A stretch of 64,000 bases of DNA from Clostridium drakei (GTDB lineage Bacteria > Bacillota > Clostridia > Clostridiales > Clostridiaceae). The notes below the pieces were generated by a model that did not search any database, was not told the origin of the DNA, and saw only the letters and a list, made by a program, of their open reading frames with translations. The first letter of the stretch is position 1, and every line of letters begins with the position of its first letter. Both the position numbers and the translations under genes were made by a program. Positions 16,952 to 25,250 of this stretch are shown piece by piece. The DNA lies in assembly GCF_000633595.2 (NCBI RefSeq), contig NZ_JIBU02000005.1:62001-126000 (forward strand), given 5' to 3'.

Positions 16952-17611
16952 GTGTTAAGTAAAATCGGTCCTATACCTTTAACAGAATATATAGATTGTT
17001 TAAATGCTAAAAACTTCAATAGAGATATGGCAGTAAAGTATACAAAAAAAATCTATGATAAAGATATATCAGACGTAGCAAAATTGCACATATTTTTAGT
17101 TAATAGTAATGTTTATAGGGAGTTCGAAAAACAAAATCCCATATCAAAAACAGCAATACAGGCATTAAAAACATATAATCCAAGAGAATACTTTTCGCAT
17201 TATACATGTCGTAGATTTTATAAATTTTTTGCATTTATAGATGTTGGGGAATTTGATCAACTTACATTTTTGATGACAGCAGAACACATTCATCATATAT
17301 ACCCTTTAACTTATGGTGGAACTAATAAATTAGAAAATCTAATTTATGTAAGTGAATTTAATCATAAGTTATTACATAAAAATCCATTGGAGAATATAGA
17401 AAAATATGATTTTCAAGCAATTGACTATCTGTGGTATTTATACAGTAAAAAGCTTCCAGAATTAATTAGTAAGTACAACTTAAAACTGACTTTTGATAAA
17501 AGTAGTAGTTTTATCAAAAATCAGTTTAAAAATTGTATAGAAGAAGAGATGAAAATTTTTTATGATTATATTGTAGCACTTGAAAATAATAAGCAACAAA
17601 AATATTACTAG
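16952..17611 (+). CDS. HNH endonuclease domain protein
   Basis: A 219-aa protein with an HNH motif near its middle: E-H-I-H-H-I-Y-P, G-G-T-N-K-L-E-N-L, and N-H-K-L-L-H-K, giving the His-Asn-His triad for a metal-dependent nuclease. No Cys pair of the zinc-ribbon HNH type is seen. The GTG at 16952 is chosen because GAGGTGAGG precedes it; longer in-frame starts overlap the ATPase gene. The pairing with the upstream ATPase suggests a two-gene unit, possibly a Septu-like defence system. It ends at a terminator shared with the toxin gene on the other strand. Confidence 0.8.
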   Translation: MLSKIGPIPLTEYIDCLNAKNFNRDMAVKYTKKIYDKDISDVAKLHIFLVNSNVYREFEKQNPISKTAIQALKTYNPREYFSHYTCRRFYKFFAFIDVGEFDQLTFLMTAEHIHHIYPLTYGGTNKLENLIYVSEFNHKLLHKNPLENIEKYDFQAIDYLWYLYSKKLPELISKYNLKLTFDKSSSFIKNQFKNCIEEEMKIFYDYIVALENNKQQKYY

Positions 17612-17621
17612 TTTTTATAAG

Positions 17622-17662
17622 AAAGTAGCCATTACCATTTGCGCAGGTGGGCTACTTTTTTA
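17622..17662. terminator. Bidirectional terminator
   Basis: A 9-bp stem, AAAGTAGCC (17622-17630) with GGCTACTTT (17650-17658), followed by T-rich sequence on the plus strand. On the minus strand it directly follows the stop codon of the small toxin gene. Confidence 0.8.
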
Positions 17663-17747
17663 TTTTATCTATAAGTACGATAATTAAATTTATCAAAGCT
17701 ATCAAAAATGATAGAGCAGCAAAAATCACTATAAACATTTCGTACAT
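17652..17747 (-). CDS. Holin-like type I toxin peptide
   Basis: A 31-codon gene on the minus strand with a very strong ribosome binding site (AAGGAGGTAGG). The peptide starts M-Y-E-M-F, has one hydrophobic helix (I-V-I-F-A-A-L-S-F-L-I-A-L-I-N) and ends in a Lys-rich tail, D-K-I-K-K. This layout matches the putative holin-like toxins of type I systems (TxpA/BsrG/Hol_Tox group). A small hairpin (GTTGC...GCAAC) lies upstream in the leader, and the transcript would end at the shared terminator. An antisense RNA antitoxin would be expected over this region but cannot be demonstrated here. Confidence 0.7.
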   Translation of the reverse strand: MYEMFIVIFAALSFLIALINLIIVLIDKIKK

Positions 17748-17808
17748 ATGTATCACCTACCTCCTTAAAGGGATAGCGATACCAGTTGCCTACGTGCAAC
17801 TATATTGA

Positions 17809-18235
17809 AATTATACCTGGTTATCTCTTCCTAAAAAAGATGGTGAGCCTATAGTGTTTTGGAAATACATTGTTTATGTACTTGATAAAATAAAAGAAGG
17901 AATTATGGAAAATTTTGTTTTAACATTTAATTTTTTTCAATTTAAAAGCGGTTTTGATGCAGAAATCTTAGCAGTAATATTAAACGATACTGAATTTATG
18001 GTTATTTTGAAAAATTGAAGACAAGGGGCTTTTGGGTAAGCTGTACATTTGACAATATATTCACATAAGAGGTTATCCAAAAGCCGACAGATTGTGGTAT
18101 AGAGAAAGTGAAAAGTTAATTAGCAAAATTGTTATAGATACTCATATGGACACAAAATATAATACAACTGGAGCGCTGTATAACGTAACCGAAATTGTCA
18201 TTTCTTATCATGATCTAAATTATGATATAAGTTAA
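17809..18235 (+). other. Possible decayed coding sequence
   Basis: Two stretches lie open without convincing starts or ribosome binding sites: 17809-18018 (69 codons, containing K-K-D-G-E-P-I-V-F-W-K-Y) and 18053-18235 (60 codons, containing A-D-R-L-W-Y-R-E-S-E-K). They look protein-like in composition and are in different frames, as expected for a broken gene. I do not recognise a family. The rest of the 17748-18250 gap holds only the toxin leader. Confidence 0.3.
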
Positions 18236-18250
18236 AGTATGTTATTGAAG

Positions 18251-18835
18251 TTACAATTCTGATAATTTTTCTCTTTGTTTAATGTACTTGTTTATTTTTC
18301 TACTCCATTTTTTATATAATCTACTATCATATTCCTCCAACACTTCCAAAAAGTAATCCAAAACTTTCAATTTGTATAACCCTTTAGATAAATGTCTTGG
18401 AAAGTTTCTTTGTCTTGAATAACATTTTTTGGGGTCAATCACTTTTAATTCACCATCTTCTTGTATAAATATATCTTTGCATCTTACATCGATTTTGCTA
18501 AACTTTATTTTTTCAAATTCTTTTAACATATCTATGATTTTACAAGCAAGATTTTTATCCATACCATTTTTCTTTATATGTTTTGATAAGATTTTTCCGT
18601 GAACACACTCTCTTACCATATAGTTAGATCCAATTTCACTTATTTTTGGGAAATACTTATTTCCGTTCACTCGTTCTAAAATACGATATTCACCAGTAAA
18701 ACTTTTATTGTTTAGACCTATTTTAATAACTTTTCCATCTGGTAGTAAATAAACTTCTCCATTATGCCCTTTGCCTAAAAGCTTACAATTTGTTAAATCA
18801 TAAGGGTTTTTTTTATAGATATTTTTTTCTATCAT
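18251..18835 (-). CDS. Small protein-kinase-like protein
   Basis: A 194-aa protein with reduced kinase-fold features: a Gly-rich loop L-G-K-G-H-N-G-E-V-Y-L-L, the lysine in K-V-I-K-I-G, a catalytic-loop-like I-D-V-R-C-K-D-I-F-I, and I-D-P-K-K in place of the DFG motif. It resembles the short bacterial Ser/Thr or small-molecule kinases (YrzF-like). The C-terminal helix region is basic. Activity cannot be judged from sequence because the catalytic loop departs from H-R-D. It stands alone on the minus strand, next to the toxin and nuclease genes. Confidence 0.7.
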   Translation of the reverse strand: MIEKNIYKKNPYDLTNCKLLGKGHNGEVYLLPDGKVIKIGLNNKSFTGEYRILERVNGNKYFPKISEIGSNYMVRECVHGKILSKHIKKNGMDKNLACKIIDMLKEFEKIKFSKIDVRCKDIFIQEDGELKVIDPKKCYSRQRNFPRHLSKGLYKLKVLDYFLEVLEEYDSRLYKKWSRKINKYIKQREKLSEL

Positions 18836-19041
18836 AATATCCCTCTAAAATTATTAATCTTACTTATTTTCTATATTATGCAACTAGATGCAAAAAGGAT
18901 ACTATATGTAAAAAGAATTTTATTAAACTACAATAAAAAGGCATTATTTAAAGAGGTAGGAATGGAAATTGAATACCGTACAAAGTTATCTATGTGGTAA
19001 AATATAGTTAATTGCGTTTATATGAGGAGTTGATTAATACA

Positions 19042-19878
19042 ATGGATGAAAGTAAGAAACTTTATCAAATAGGAGAAATATCTAAAATATGCAATATTCC
19101 AATAAAAACACTGAGATACTATGATGAAATAAAACTGTTGATACCAAGAAAGATTGATCCAGATAGTAATTATAGATATTATTCAAATGATCAATTGGTT
19201 TTGGTGCTTGTGATCAAACATTTTAAGGAAGCAGGTTTTTCATTAAAGGAGATAAAAGTGCTTTTGGGAAGAGAAGATTTAGAATATAACACAAGGAAAA
19301 TTAATGAAAAATGTATAGAAATTGATAATAAAATTAATGATTTAAAAATGCTAAAAACAAAATTGCAGTTTTTTATAAAAGAAAGTAAAAAGGAAAAGAA
19401 AAAAAATAAGGATTTTAAAATTGAAATAAAGGAAATACCAATTTCTTATGTTGCTTACCTCAGAAACAAAGGCCCCTTTACTATTGAAGATTTTACAGTT
19501 CGGTACTGTAGGTTGATTTCATTAGTTGAAAGAAACAATTTTCATATTATAAAGAATGCTATGGCAGTATATTATGATGATTGTATCGACTTTGAAGAAA
19601 AGGAGAAGGAAGTCTATGATATTGAAGTTTGTATAGCTGTATCTGAAGAAAAAGAAATAGATGGTTTAGTTAGAAAATTTGGAGGTTTTAAAGCTGTTAC
19701 TGCTGTTCATTATGGTAGTTATGACAATATGATAGATAGTTATAAAAAGTTGTATAAATATATTTATGAAAATGGATATGAAATTTGTGGTGAGCCTGTA
19801 GATAACTATCTTGTGGACATAATGAATACTTCTGATGAAGAAAATTATGTGACTGAACTTATAATTCCAATAAAATAG
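19042..19878 (+). CDS. MerR family regulator with GyrI-like effector domain
   Basis: A 278-aa BmrR-type regulator. The winged-helix MerR domain includes Y-Q-I-G-E-I-S-K-I and L-R-Y-Y-D-E-I-K-L-L, followed by a coiled-coil dimer helix (about 75-115) and a C-terminal GyrI-like domain (about 125-278) that usually binds drugs or other aromatic molecules. The ATG at 19042 is selected by GAGGAG at 19023. The MATE pump gene downstream is preceded by a promoter with a 19-bp spacer, the hallmark of MerR control, so the pair is probably a drug-sensing efflux unit. Confidence 0.9.
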   Translation: MDESKKLYQIGEISKICNIPIKTLRYYDEIKLLIPRKIDPDSNYRYYSNDQLVLVLVIKHFKEAGFSLKEIKVLLGREDLEYNTRKINEKCIEIDNKINDLKMLKTKLQFFIKESKKEKKKNKDFKIEIKEIPISYVAYLRNKGPFTIEDFTVRYCRLISLVERNNFHIIKNAMAVYYDDCIDFEEKEKEVYDIEVCIAVSEEKEIDGLVRKFGGFKAVTAVHYGSYDNMIDSYKKLYKYIYENGYEICGEPVDNYLVDIMNTSDEENYVTELIIPIK

Positions 19879-19890
19879 TTAAAATAAGTG

Positions 19891-19921
19891 TTGACTCTCC
19901 CGGTACTGTATGCATTATTCT
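19891..19921 (+). promoter_or_regulatory. MerR-type promoter with 19-bp spacer
   Basis: TTGACT (19891-19896), a 19-bp spacer beginning CTCCCGGTAC, and TATTCT (19916-19921). The opening TTGACTCTCCCGGTA resembles BmrR/BltR operators; the right half is poorly conserved. It lies just upstream of the MATE gene. Confidence 0.6.
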
Positions 19922-20019
19922 TTCAATTGTAGATGTTCACATCAAAAACTATATGTATAGGTAGTAAGCTTACCAATTTTAAAGGATGTCTATATGAAGT
20001 TTGAAAGAGGTGTATATCA

Positions 20020-21399
20020 GTGAGTGAAAAGAGTATGAATATTAACGAAAGCTATATTGAAAATGAAAAATTAAGCAAGCTTATTATGAAGTTTTCAATT
20101 CCATGTGTACTTGCAATGGTTGTTAATGCTCTTTATAGTATTGTAGATCAGATTTTTATTGGTCAAGGAGTGGGATATATTGGTAATGCAGCTACAAATG
20201 TAACATTTCCACTTGTAGTTTTAGCCTTAGGTTTTTCACTACTTTTAGGAGATGGAGCAGCTGCTTTTTACAGTATAAAATTAGGGGAGAAAAATAAAGA
20301 AGAGGGTGCCAAAGCAATAGGTAATGCTATTGTTTTGATGGTGATTTTAGGTTTTATATTTTTGGTAGTTGGATATATTTTTATGGAAAAATTACTATGG
20401 AGCTTTGGAGCCACAAGTACTAATATTTTAGTAGCATTAGATTATATGAGAATAATTTTAATAGGAGTTCCTTTCATGATTTTAGCAGCAGGTCTAAATT
20501 CAATAATACGTGCAGATGGAAGTCCTGAATATTCAATGCTTGCTATGATAGTAGGAGCAGTTATAAATATTATTTTGAACCCTGTATTCATATTTCATTT
20601 TGGTATGGGAGTTAAGGGGTCTGCTATAGCAACAATAATAGGACAAATTTTATCTTGCACAATTTCTCTAAAGTATATTAATAAATTTAAAAATATAAAG
20701 TTTAAAAGAAAATATTTAAAGCTTGATGTAAAGGTGAGTAAGACAGTAATGCTTTTAGGTATATCAAGTTTAATTACGCAAGTAGCAGTAACAGTGATAA
20801 TAATAGTAAGCAATAATATGCTTAAAATTTATGGAGCACAATCAATTTATGGCAGTGATATTCCCATATCAGCAATAGGTATTGTAATGAAAGTGAACGA
20901 ACTTTTATTAGGAGTGGTAATAGGTATAGCTATAGGTGGTCAGCCAATACTTGGATACAATTACGGTGCTAAAAATTTTAAACGTGTTAAAGATACTTAT
21001 TTTTTGCTTATAAAAATAGCGACTGTTGTATCAATAATAGGTTTCATTATATTTCAGTTTTTTACACAAGGTATAATAAATCTATTTGGTCAGAATAATG
21101 CATTGTATAATGAATTTGCATTAAAATCCTTTAAGATATTTTTAATGCTTTGTATGTTTATAGGTTTTGAGCTTACAAGTTGTGTTTTCTTCCAGTCTGT
21201 AGGTAAACCGGGAAAAGCAATGCTTCTTACACTATGTAAGCAGACCTTCTTTATAGTTCCTCTTATGATAATTTTACCTAAATTTCTTGGAGTTTTAGGA
21301 GTTTTGTATGCAGGACCCTGTGCAGAAATATTATCAGTTATAGTCACCAGTATTCTTATTACTTCAGAATTTAAGAAATATTCAAAGGTGGGGGTATAA
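20020..21399 (+). CDS. MATE family efflux transporter
   Basis: A 459-aa membrane transporter with about 12 helices and the MATE features A-L-Y-S-I-V-D-Q-I-F-I-G-Q-G near the N-terminus and G-G-Q-P-I-L-G-Y-N-Y-G-A in the second half. The GTG at 20020 is preceded by AGAGGTG. It follows a MerR/GyrI regulator and a MerR-type promoter, suggesting induction by a lipophilic or cationic compound that it then exports. It ends at an intrinsic terminator. Confidence 0.93.
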   Translation: MSEKSMNINESYIENEKLSKLIMKFSIPCVLAMVVNALYSIVDQIFIGQGVGYIGNAATNVTFPLVVLALGFSLLLGDGAAAFYSIKLGEKNKEEGAKAIGNAIVLMVILGFIFLVVGYIFMEKLLWSFGATSTNILVALDYMRIILIGVPFMILAAGLNSIIRADGSPEYSMLAMIVGAVINIILNPVFIFHFGMGVKGSAIATIIGQILSCTISLKYINKFKNIKFKRKYLKLDVKVSKTVMLLGISSLITQVAVTVIIIVSNNMLKIYGAQSIYGSDIPISAIGIVMKVNELLLGVVIGIAIGGQPILGYNYGAKNFKRVKDTYFLLIKIATVVSIIGFIIFQFFTQGIINLFGQNNALYNEFALKSFKIFLMLCMFIGFELTSCVFFQSVGKPGKAMLLTLCKQTFFIVPLMIILPKFLGVLGVLYAGPCAEILSVIVTSILITSEFKKYSKVGV

Positions 21400-21427
21400 A
21401 ATCAACAGAAATTAAATTTAAAGAAAG

Positions 21428-21460
21428 TAAAGCACCAATCAAAGATGGTGCTTTTGATCT
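21428..21460 (+). terminator. Intrinsic terminator after MATE gene
   Basis: AAAGCACCA (21429-21437) pairs with TGGTGCTTT (21446-21454), followed by T-rich sequence. The rest of the gap to 21668 shows no gene. Confidence 0.8.
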
Positions 21461-21668
21461 TCTTACTAGCTAAAAGCAAGAGAATATAATAAGTGCTAAA
21501 TCTTTGTTTTTATGCCATAATCGTTTACGCTCACGGTTTTGTATGATAATATAAGTATCTAGTCATACTTAAGTATAATCAAGTTTTGTGCACAATAAAG
21601 TTATTTATAAATTAAATTTAAAAGTAGAAGAAAATGTTAAAAAAATTATGCAATAAGAGGTGAATTTT

Positions 21669-22238
21669 TTGATAAATGATTTCTATTTAGCTAATGCAGC
21701 TTCAATTAATTTAAATTTTGTTATTTATATTCAAAATTTATATGAAAATTATAATAAATCTCATGAGACTATTGATAAATTTCCTTGGTTGCCATTGAAT
21801 AAAGAAGGATTATTAAATGTTAGTGATTTTCAAATTAGAGCAAAACAAGTATGGTCAATGATTTTTAATTCTGATAATTTATATGAATATGATATAGATT
21901 ATTGGTCTAATAATAAATTTTCATTTGATAAATTGTTTAAAGATACTTCTATTGGAGTTGAATTATATAAAATTGTGAAGAGATCATTTAGATCTTGGTA
22001 TTGGGAAACTGGATATAGAATGTGTACTATTTTCTTTTCTGATTGTCTTGTAGAAGACTATTACAATAAATTAATTAATCTTAGTAAAATAAAGAATTCA
22101 GAATTTAAAACTAATAAATTTTATTTACAAGTGGTTTATGATATTCCTCCTAATGAATGGAGTCTAAAAAATGAAAATATGATTATAATATCACCTCAAA
22201 TTCAATTACCTACGGCTGAAGAGTTTGATGTTATATAA
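21669..22238 (+). CDS. Hypothetical protein
   Basis: A 189-aa soluble protein with no family I recognise. It is rich in aromatic residues and Asn (F-P-W-L-P-L near residue 40, R-S-W-Y-W-E-T-G-Y-R near 115) and ends in I-I-S-P-Q-I-Q-L-P. The TTG at 21669 is preferred over the GTG at 21660 because AGAGGTG sits at 21655-21661. It is a single gene closed by a terminator. The composition is typical of small cytoplasmic immunity-like or toxin-partner proteins, but nothing proves this. Confidence 0.6.
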   Translation: MINDFYLANAASINLNFVIYIQNLYENYNKSHETIDKFPWLPLNKEGLLNVSDFQIRAKQVWSMIFNSDNLYEYDIDYWSNNKFSFDKLFKDTSIGVELYKIVKRSFRSWYWETGYRMCTIFFSDCLVEDYYNKLINLSKIKNSEFKTNKFYLQVVYDIPPNEWSLKNENMIIISPQIQLPTAEEFDVI

Positions 22239-22353
22239 ATGTTAGATTGACTTAGTTCTCTTTTAGATTGTATTAATAATTTTACTTGAATTTCAATATT
22301 AATCAATCTTTACAATACCTGTTTTTACATAATTATAAAAATCAATACAGCAT

Positions 22354-22390
22354 AAAAATAGATATGTTTTAATAACATATATCTATTTTT
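22354..22390. terminator. Bidirectional terminator
   Basis: AAAATAGATATGTT pairs (with one bulge) with AACATATATCTATTTT between the converging genes at 22238 and 22383. T-runs lie on both strands. Confidence 0.7.
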
Positions 22391-22988
22391 GTGGAAATAA
22401 TTTATCTTTATAGTAGGCTTCGGCTTGATAAACTACAGCTAATGGATTATGGCATAAAACTCTATCTTTTACTGCAAAAACTGTTACTGGTGCTTCTGAA
22501 TACTTTATGAATAAAGAATCATGTCCAACACATAGACCTAAAATAATGTTAAGGTCTGTTTTTGTTTCATTTAAAAATAATGCCTGACCAATTGGATTAC
22601 ACATAGCTACTTTTGTATTATTTATATCAATTAACTCTTTAGAAATATGGCCATTTTTACAAATAACAGAACTTATTTCAAAGCCATTATAAGAAAGTAT
22701 TTTACTTACTATTTTGCTTTCGCTTGCTAATCCAATACAAAAGGCTAATCCTACTTTTTTATAATTGCATTTTTTTGCAAAATCAATAGTCTCTTCTAAT
22801 CTTGTCTTTTTACCATAACTTTCACTTACGATTAATGCTGAAGCTTGAGCAATTTTGTAATTTTCTTCATCTTTATATAATGTTTTTATATTATTCATTT
22901 CTTTACTTATACATGGGCAATTTTTAGGTGCAGCATTTAAATTACCATTACTGCATGCATGTATAGAACATAGAGCACAATTATACAT
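22383..22988 (-). CDS. DUF1847 metal-binding protein
   Basis: A 201-aa protein of the DUF1847 family. The N-terminus carries Cys pairs (C-A-L-C, then A-C-S-N-G and N-C-P-C) as a probable Zn or Fe-S site, and the body has the conserved G-L-A-F-C-I-G-L-A-S-E and C-N-P-I-G-Q-A segments and L-C-V-G-H-D-S-L-F. The family is common in anaerobes and its function is unknown. The start has AGGAGAAGAG upstream. A palindromic repeat element (23013-23178) lies between it and the divergent MocR gene. Confidence 0.85.
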   Translation of the reverse strand: MYNCALCSIHACSNGNLNAAPKNCPCISKEMNNIKTLYKDEENYKIAQASALIVSESYGKKTRLEETIDFAKKCNYKKVGLAFCIGLASESKIVSKILSYNGFEISSVICKNGHISKELIDINNTKVAMCNPIGQALFLNETKTDLNIILGLCVGHDSLFIKYSEAPVTVFAVKDRVLCHNPLAVVYQAEAYYKDKLFPQK

Positions 22989-23012
22989 AATACTCTTCTC
23001 CTTTATTTTGAT

Positions 23013-23178
23013 TTTATCCGATCGCTACCATTGCTAATACCACTGATTTCTTTATATGAAACTCTTTCTCCTATTGTCGAAGGAGTAAATGATTTGCACA
23101 AAACCATAGATTTTGGCTCTCTACTTAACTGGGAGATAAGCACTGTTGTGCGCCTGGATAAGTTCTTCTAAGAATCAC
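23013..23178. repeat. Palindromic intergenic element, copy 1
   Basis: Its ends match the element at 31147: TTTATCCGATCG plus TACCATTGCTAATA on the left, and GATAAGCACTG followed by GCGCCTGGATAA on the right. TTATCC and GGATAA can pair, giving a closed structure. The variable middle (about 80 nt) is longer than in copy 2. There is no open reading frame. It could be a MITE-like or REP-type element; no transposase is nearby. Confidence 0.65.
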
Positions 23179-23299
23179 TTGATTTTTTAAAAATAGCAAT
23201 TGTTATAAAATGTGGCAGCAACTATAATATAATAGTAATTTATCATATTTAAAAGGGACAGATTTTACTAATTAAGGGGTACAGAAGGAGATGAAATTA

Positions 23300-24727
23300 A
23301 TGTTTTCATTTACTCCACTTTTGGATAATACAATAAATAAGCCAATATATTATCAACTATATGAGTGTATAAAGAAAGAGATTATTTATGGAAATATTAG
23401 AGGTGATGAAAAATTACCATCACTAAGGAATTTATCAAAGAATCTTCAATTGAGTAAAAATACTATTGAAGCTGCTTATGATCAACTTTATGCTGAAGGA
23501 TATATTAAAAGAATTCCTAAAGTTGGTTATGTAGTTGAAAATATAGATTCTGATTTATTAAAGTTATCACATATTTCTAATTCTTTAACTTTTAAGAATG
23601 AAGAGGCTGAGAATATAAAAAAACTAAAATACGATTTAGCACCTAAATATATGGATAAAGAATGCTATAACATAAAAACGTGGAAAAATATAATTAATTC
23701 AGTTATTAATAATGAATTTGAAAGTCTTCTAAGTTATGGTGATTCACAAGGAGAGTATGAGTTGCGCTTTGAAATTGCAAAATATATATATGAAAATAGG
23801 GGTGTGCAGTGTAAGCCTAATCAAATTGTAGTAGGTGCAGGCACACAGTATTGTTTAAATTTGATTTGCCAAATTCTTAGGGGGAATTTTGATAGTATCG
23901 GTATGGAGGAACCAGGAAGCAACTATATACGATATGTTTTTGAAAGAAATCAATTTAATATTAAACCTATTGATGTGAATGAGAATGGATTAGATGTAAG
24001 GAAACTTGAAAATAGTAGATGTAAAATTACATTTGTAACCCCATCTCATCAATTTCCAAAAGGTGTAATTATGTCTGTTAAAAATAGGCTTCAACTTTTA
24101 AATTGGGCGCAAAACAATGATGGGATTATTATAGAAGATGACTATGATAGCGAAATGAGATTTTCTAATAAACCCATTCCTGCATTAAAAAGTTTAGATA
24201 ACTTTGATAGAGTAATATATTTAGGTACATTTTCTAAAATTTTTATTCCAAGCATTCGTATAAGTTTCATGGTACTACCAAATTGGCTGTTAGATTTATA
24301 TTTGGATAAATACAAAATGAATGGACAAACAACTTCTAAGCTGGAGCAAATTGCACTAGCACGTTTTATGAATAAGGGCTATTTGCAGAGTCATATTAGA
24401 AAAGCGAGAAGGCATTATGAAAAAAAATATAAGGTTATTACTAAGGCAATCCATACTTTTATGGGTGATAAGGTCAATTTAATAAGTAGTAATACTGGTA
24501 TGAGAGCTATTTTAGAGTTTGAAACAAGCTGTGGAGAAGAAGAAATTGTTAACATTGCCAAGAATGTTGGTATAAAAATTACACCAATTTCTAAATACTA
24601 TATAGATAAAAATAATTATGGTGGAAATGGAAAGGTTAGAGTGTTGATTTCATATAAAGGAATACCTATAGAAGATATAGAGCCTGTCATTAAGTTATTA
24701 AATGATATTTGGTTTAATGATAATTAA
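23300..24727 (+). CDS. MocR family regulator (GntR HTH fused to aminotransferase-like domain)
   Basis: A 475-aa protein with an N-terminal GntR winged helix (about 10-75, including L-P-S-L-R-N-L-S-K-N-L and Y-D-Q-L-Y-A-E-G-Y-I) and a fold-type I aminotransferase domain. The PLP lysine is in L-G-T-F-S-K-I-F, and I-I-E-D-D-Y-D-S-E-M supplies the ring-facing Asp. Members control PLP, GABA or amino-acid genes; the target here is not evident since the neighbours are unrelated. The ATG at 23300 follows AGAAGGAG; an ATG at 23291 overlaps that site. Confidence 0.9.
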   Translation: MFSFTPLLDNTINKPIYYQLYECIKKEIIYGNIRGDEKLPSLRNLSKNLQLSKNTIEAAYDQLYAEGYIKRIPKVGYVVENIDSDLLKLSHISNSLTFKNEEAENIKKLKYDLAPKYMDKECYNIKTWKNIINSVINNEFESLLSYGDSQGEYELRFEIAKYIYENRGVQCKPNQIVVGAGTQYCLNLICQILRGNFDSIGMEEPGSNYIRYVFERNQFNIKPIDVNENGLDVRKLENSRCKITFVTPSHQFPKGVIMSVKNRLQLLNWAQNNDGIIIEDDYDSEMRFSNKPIPALKSLDNFDRVIYLGTFSKIFIPSIRISFMVLPNWLLDLYLDKYKMNGQTTSKLEQIALARFMNKGYLQSHIRKARRHYEKKYKVITKAIHTFMGDKVNLISSNTGMRAILEFETSCGEEEIVNIAKNVGIKITPISKYYIDKNNYGGNGKVRVLISYKGIPIEDIEPVIKLLNDIWFNDN

Positions 24728-24791
24728 ATAAAAATTTTCTGTTTGGTTAAAAACTGACAGCTTGGCAAAATAATTCTCGGTTTATATAGAT

Positions 24792-25058
24792 TTAATATGG
24801 CTGTTTAAGTATTGTAATCCTGTTATGATTAGTTTTTAGTATACCTTCCTTTGCATATATAAAATAAGGATTTTTCTTTGTATTTGTACATGCTATATCA
24901 GCTCCTACCATATTAAGAGGTTTCAGATTCTGAATAATGCTATGTTCTCCATCTAAAAATAATTTTGTAACGAATAGACTTCCATGTAGAATAATGCCTA
25001 TATAATCAACAATGTCATCCTCGAAAAGTACTGTTAATTTATTTATATGATAAAGCAC
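24792..25058 (-). pseudogene. Crp/Fnr-type cyclic-nucleotide-binding fragment
   Basis: An 88-codon frame resembling the central beta-roll of a Crp/Fnr sensor domain: I-I-L-H-G-S-L-F-V-T, D-G-E-H-S-I-I-Q-N-L, then a G-A-D turn. The usual N-terminus is missing, as is the whole C-terminal helix-turn-helix. No good ribosome binding site is present and a hairpin abuts the 5' end. It is most likely a truncated, inactive copy. Confidence 0.6.
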
Positions 25059-25085
25059 AGCTTTTTGGTAATGGGAGCTGTGCTT
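25053..25085. terminator. Hairpin next to Crp fragment
   Basis: A perfect 10-bp stem, AAGCACAGCT (25053-25062) with its complement (25076-25085). T-rich sequence follows only weakly, so termination is uncertain. Confidence 0.45.
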
Positions 25086-25225
25086 ATACCCTTATTTAAA
25101 TTAGATGCAATATTTTACAGAAAAATTAACTAACTTCATTTAAACAAAGATTCATTGTGGTTGATTGGCAATTTAATTAAAGACTTTAGCCATTTAAATT
25201 CATTAAACATAAAAGATTTAGTTGT

Positions 25226-25250
25226 AGAGTAGGTTTATCCTACTCTTATT
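25226..25250. terminator. Hairpin at the end of TraB/GumN gene
   Basis: AGAGTAGG (25226-25233) pairs with CCTACTCT (25239-25246), followed by TATTTT on the plus strand. It directly abuts the stop codon of the minus-strand gene. Confidence 0.5.
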
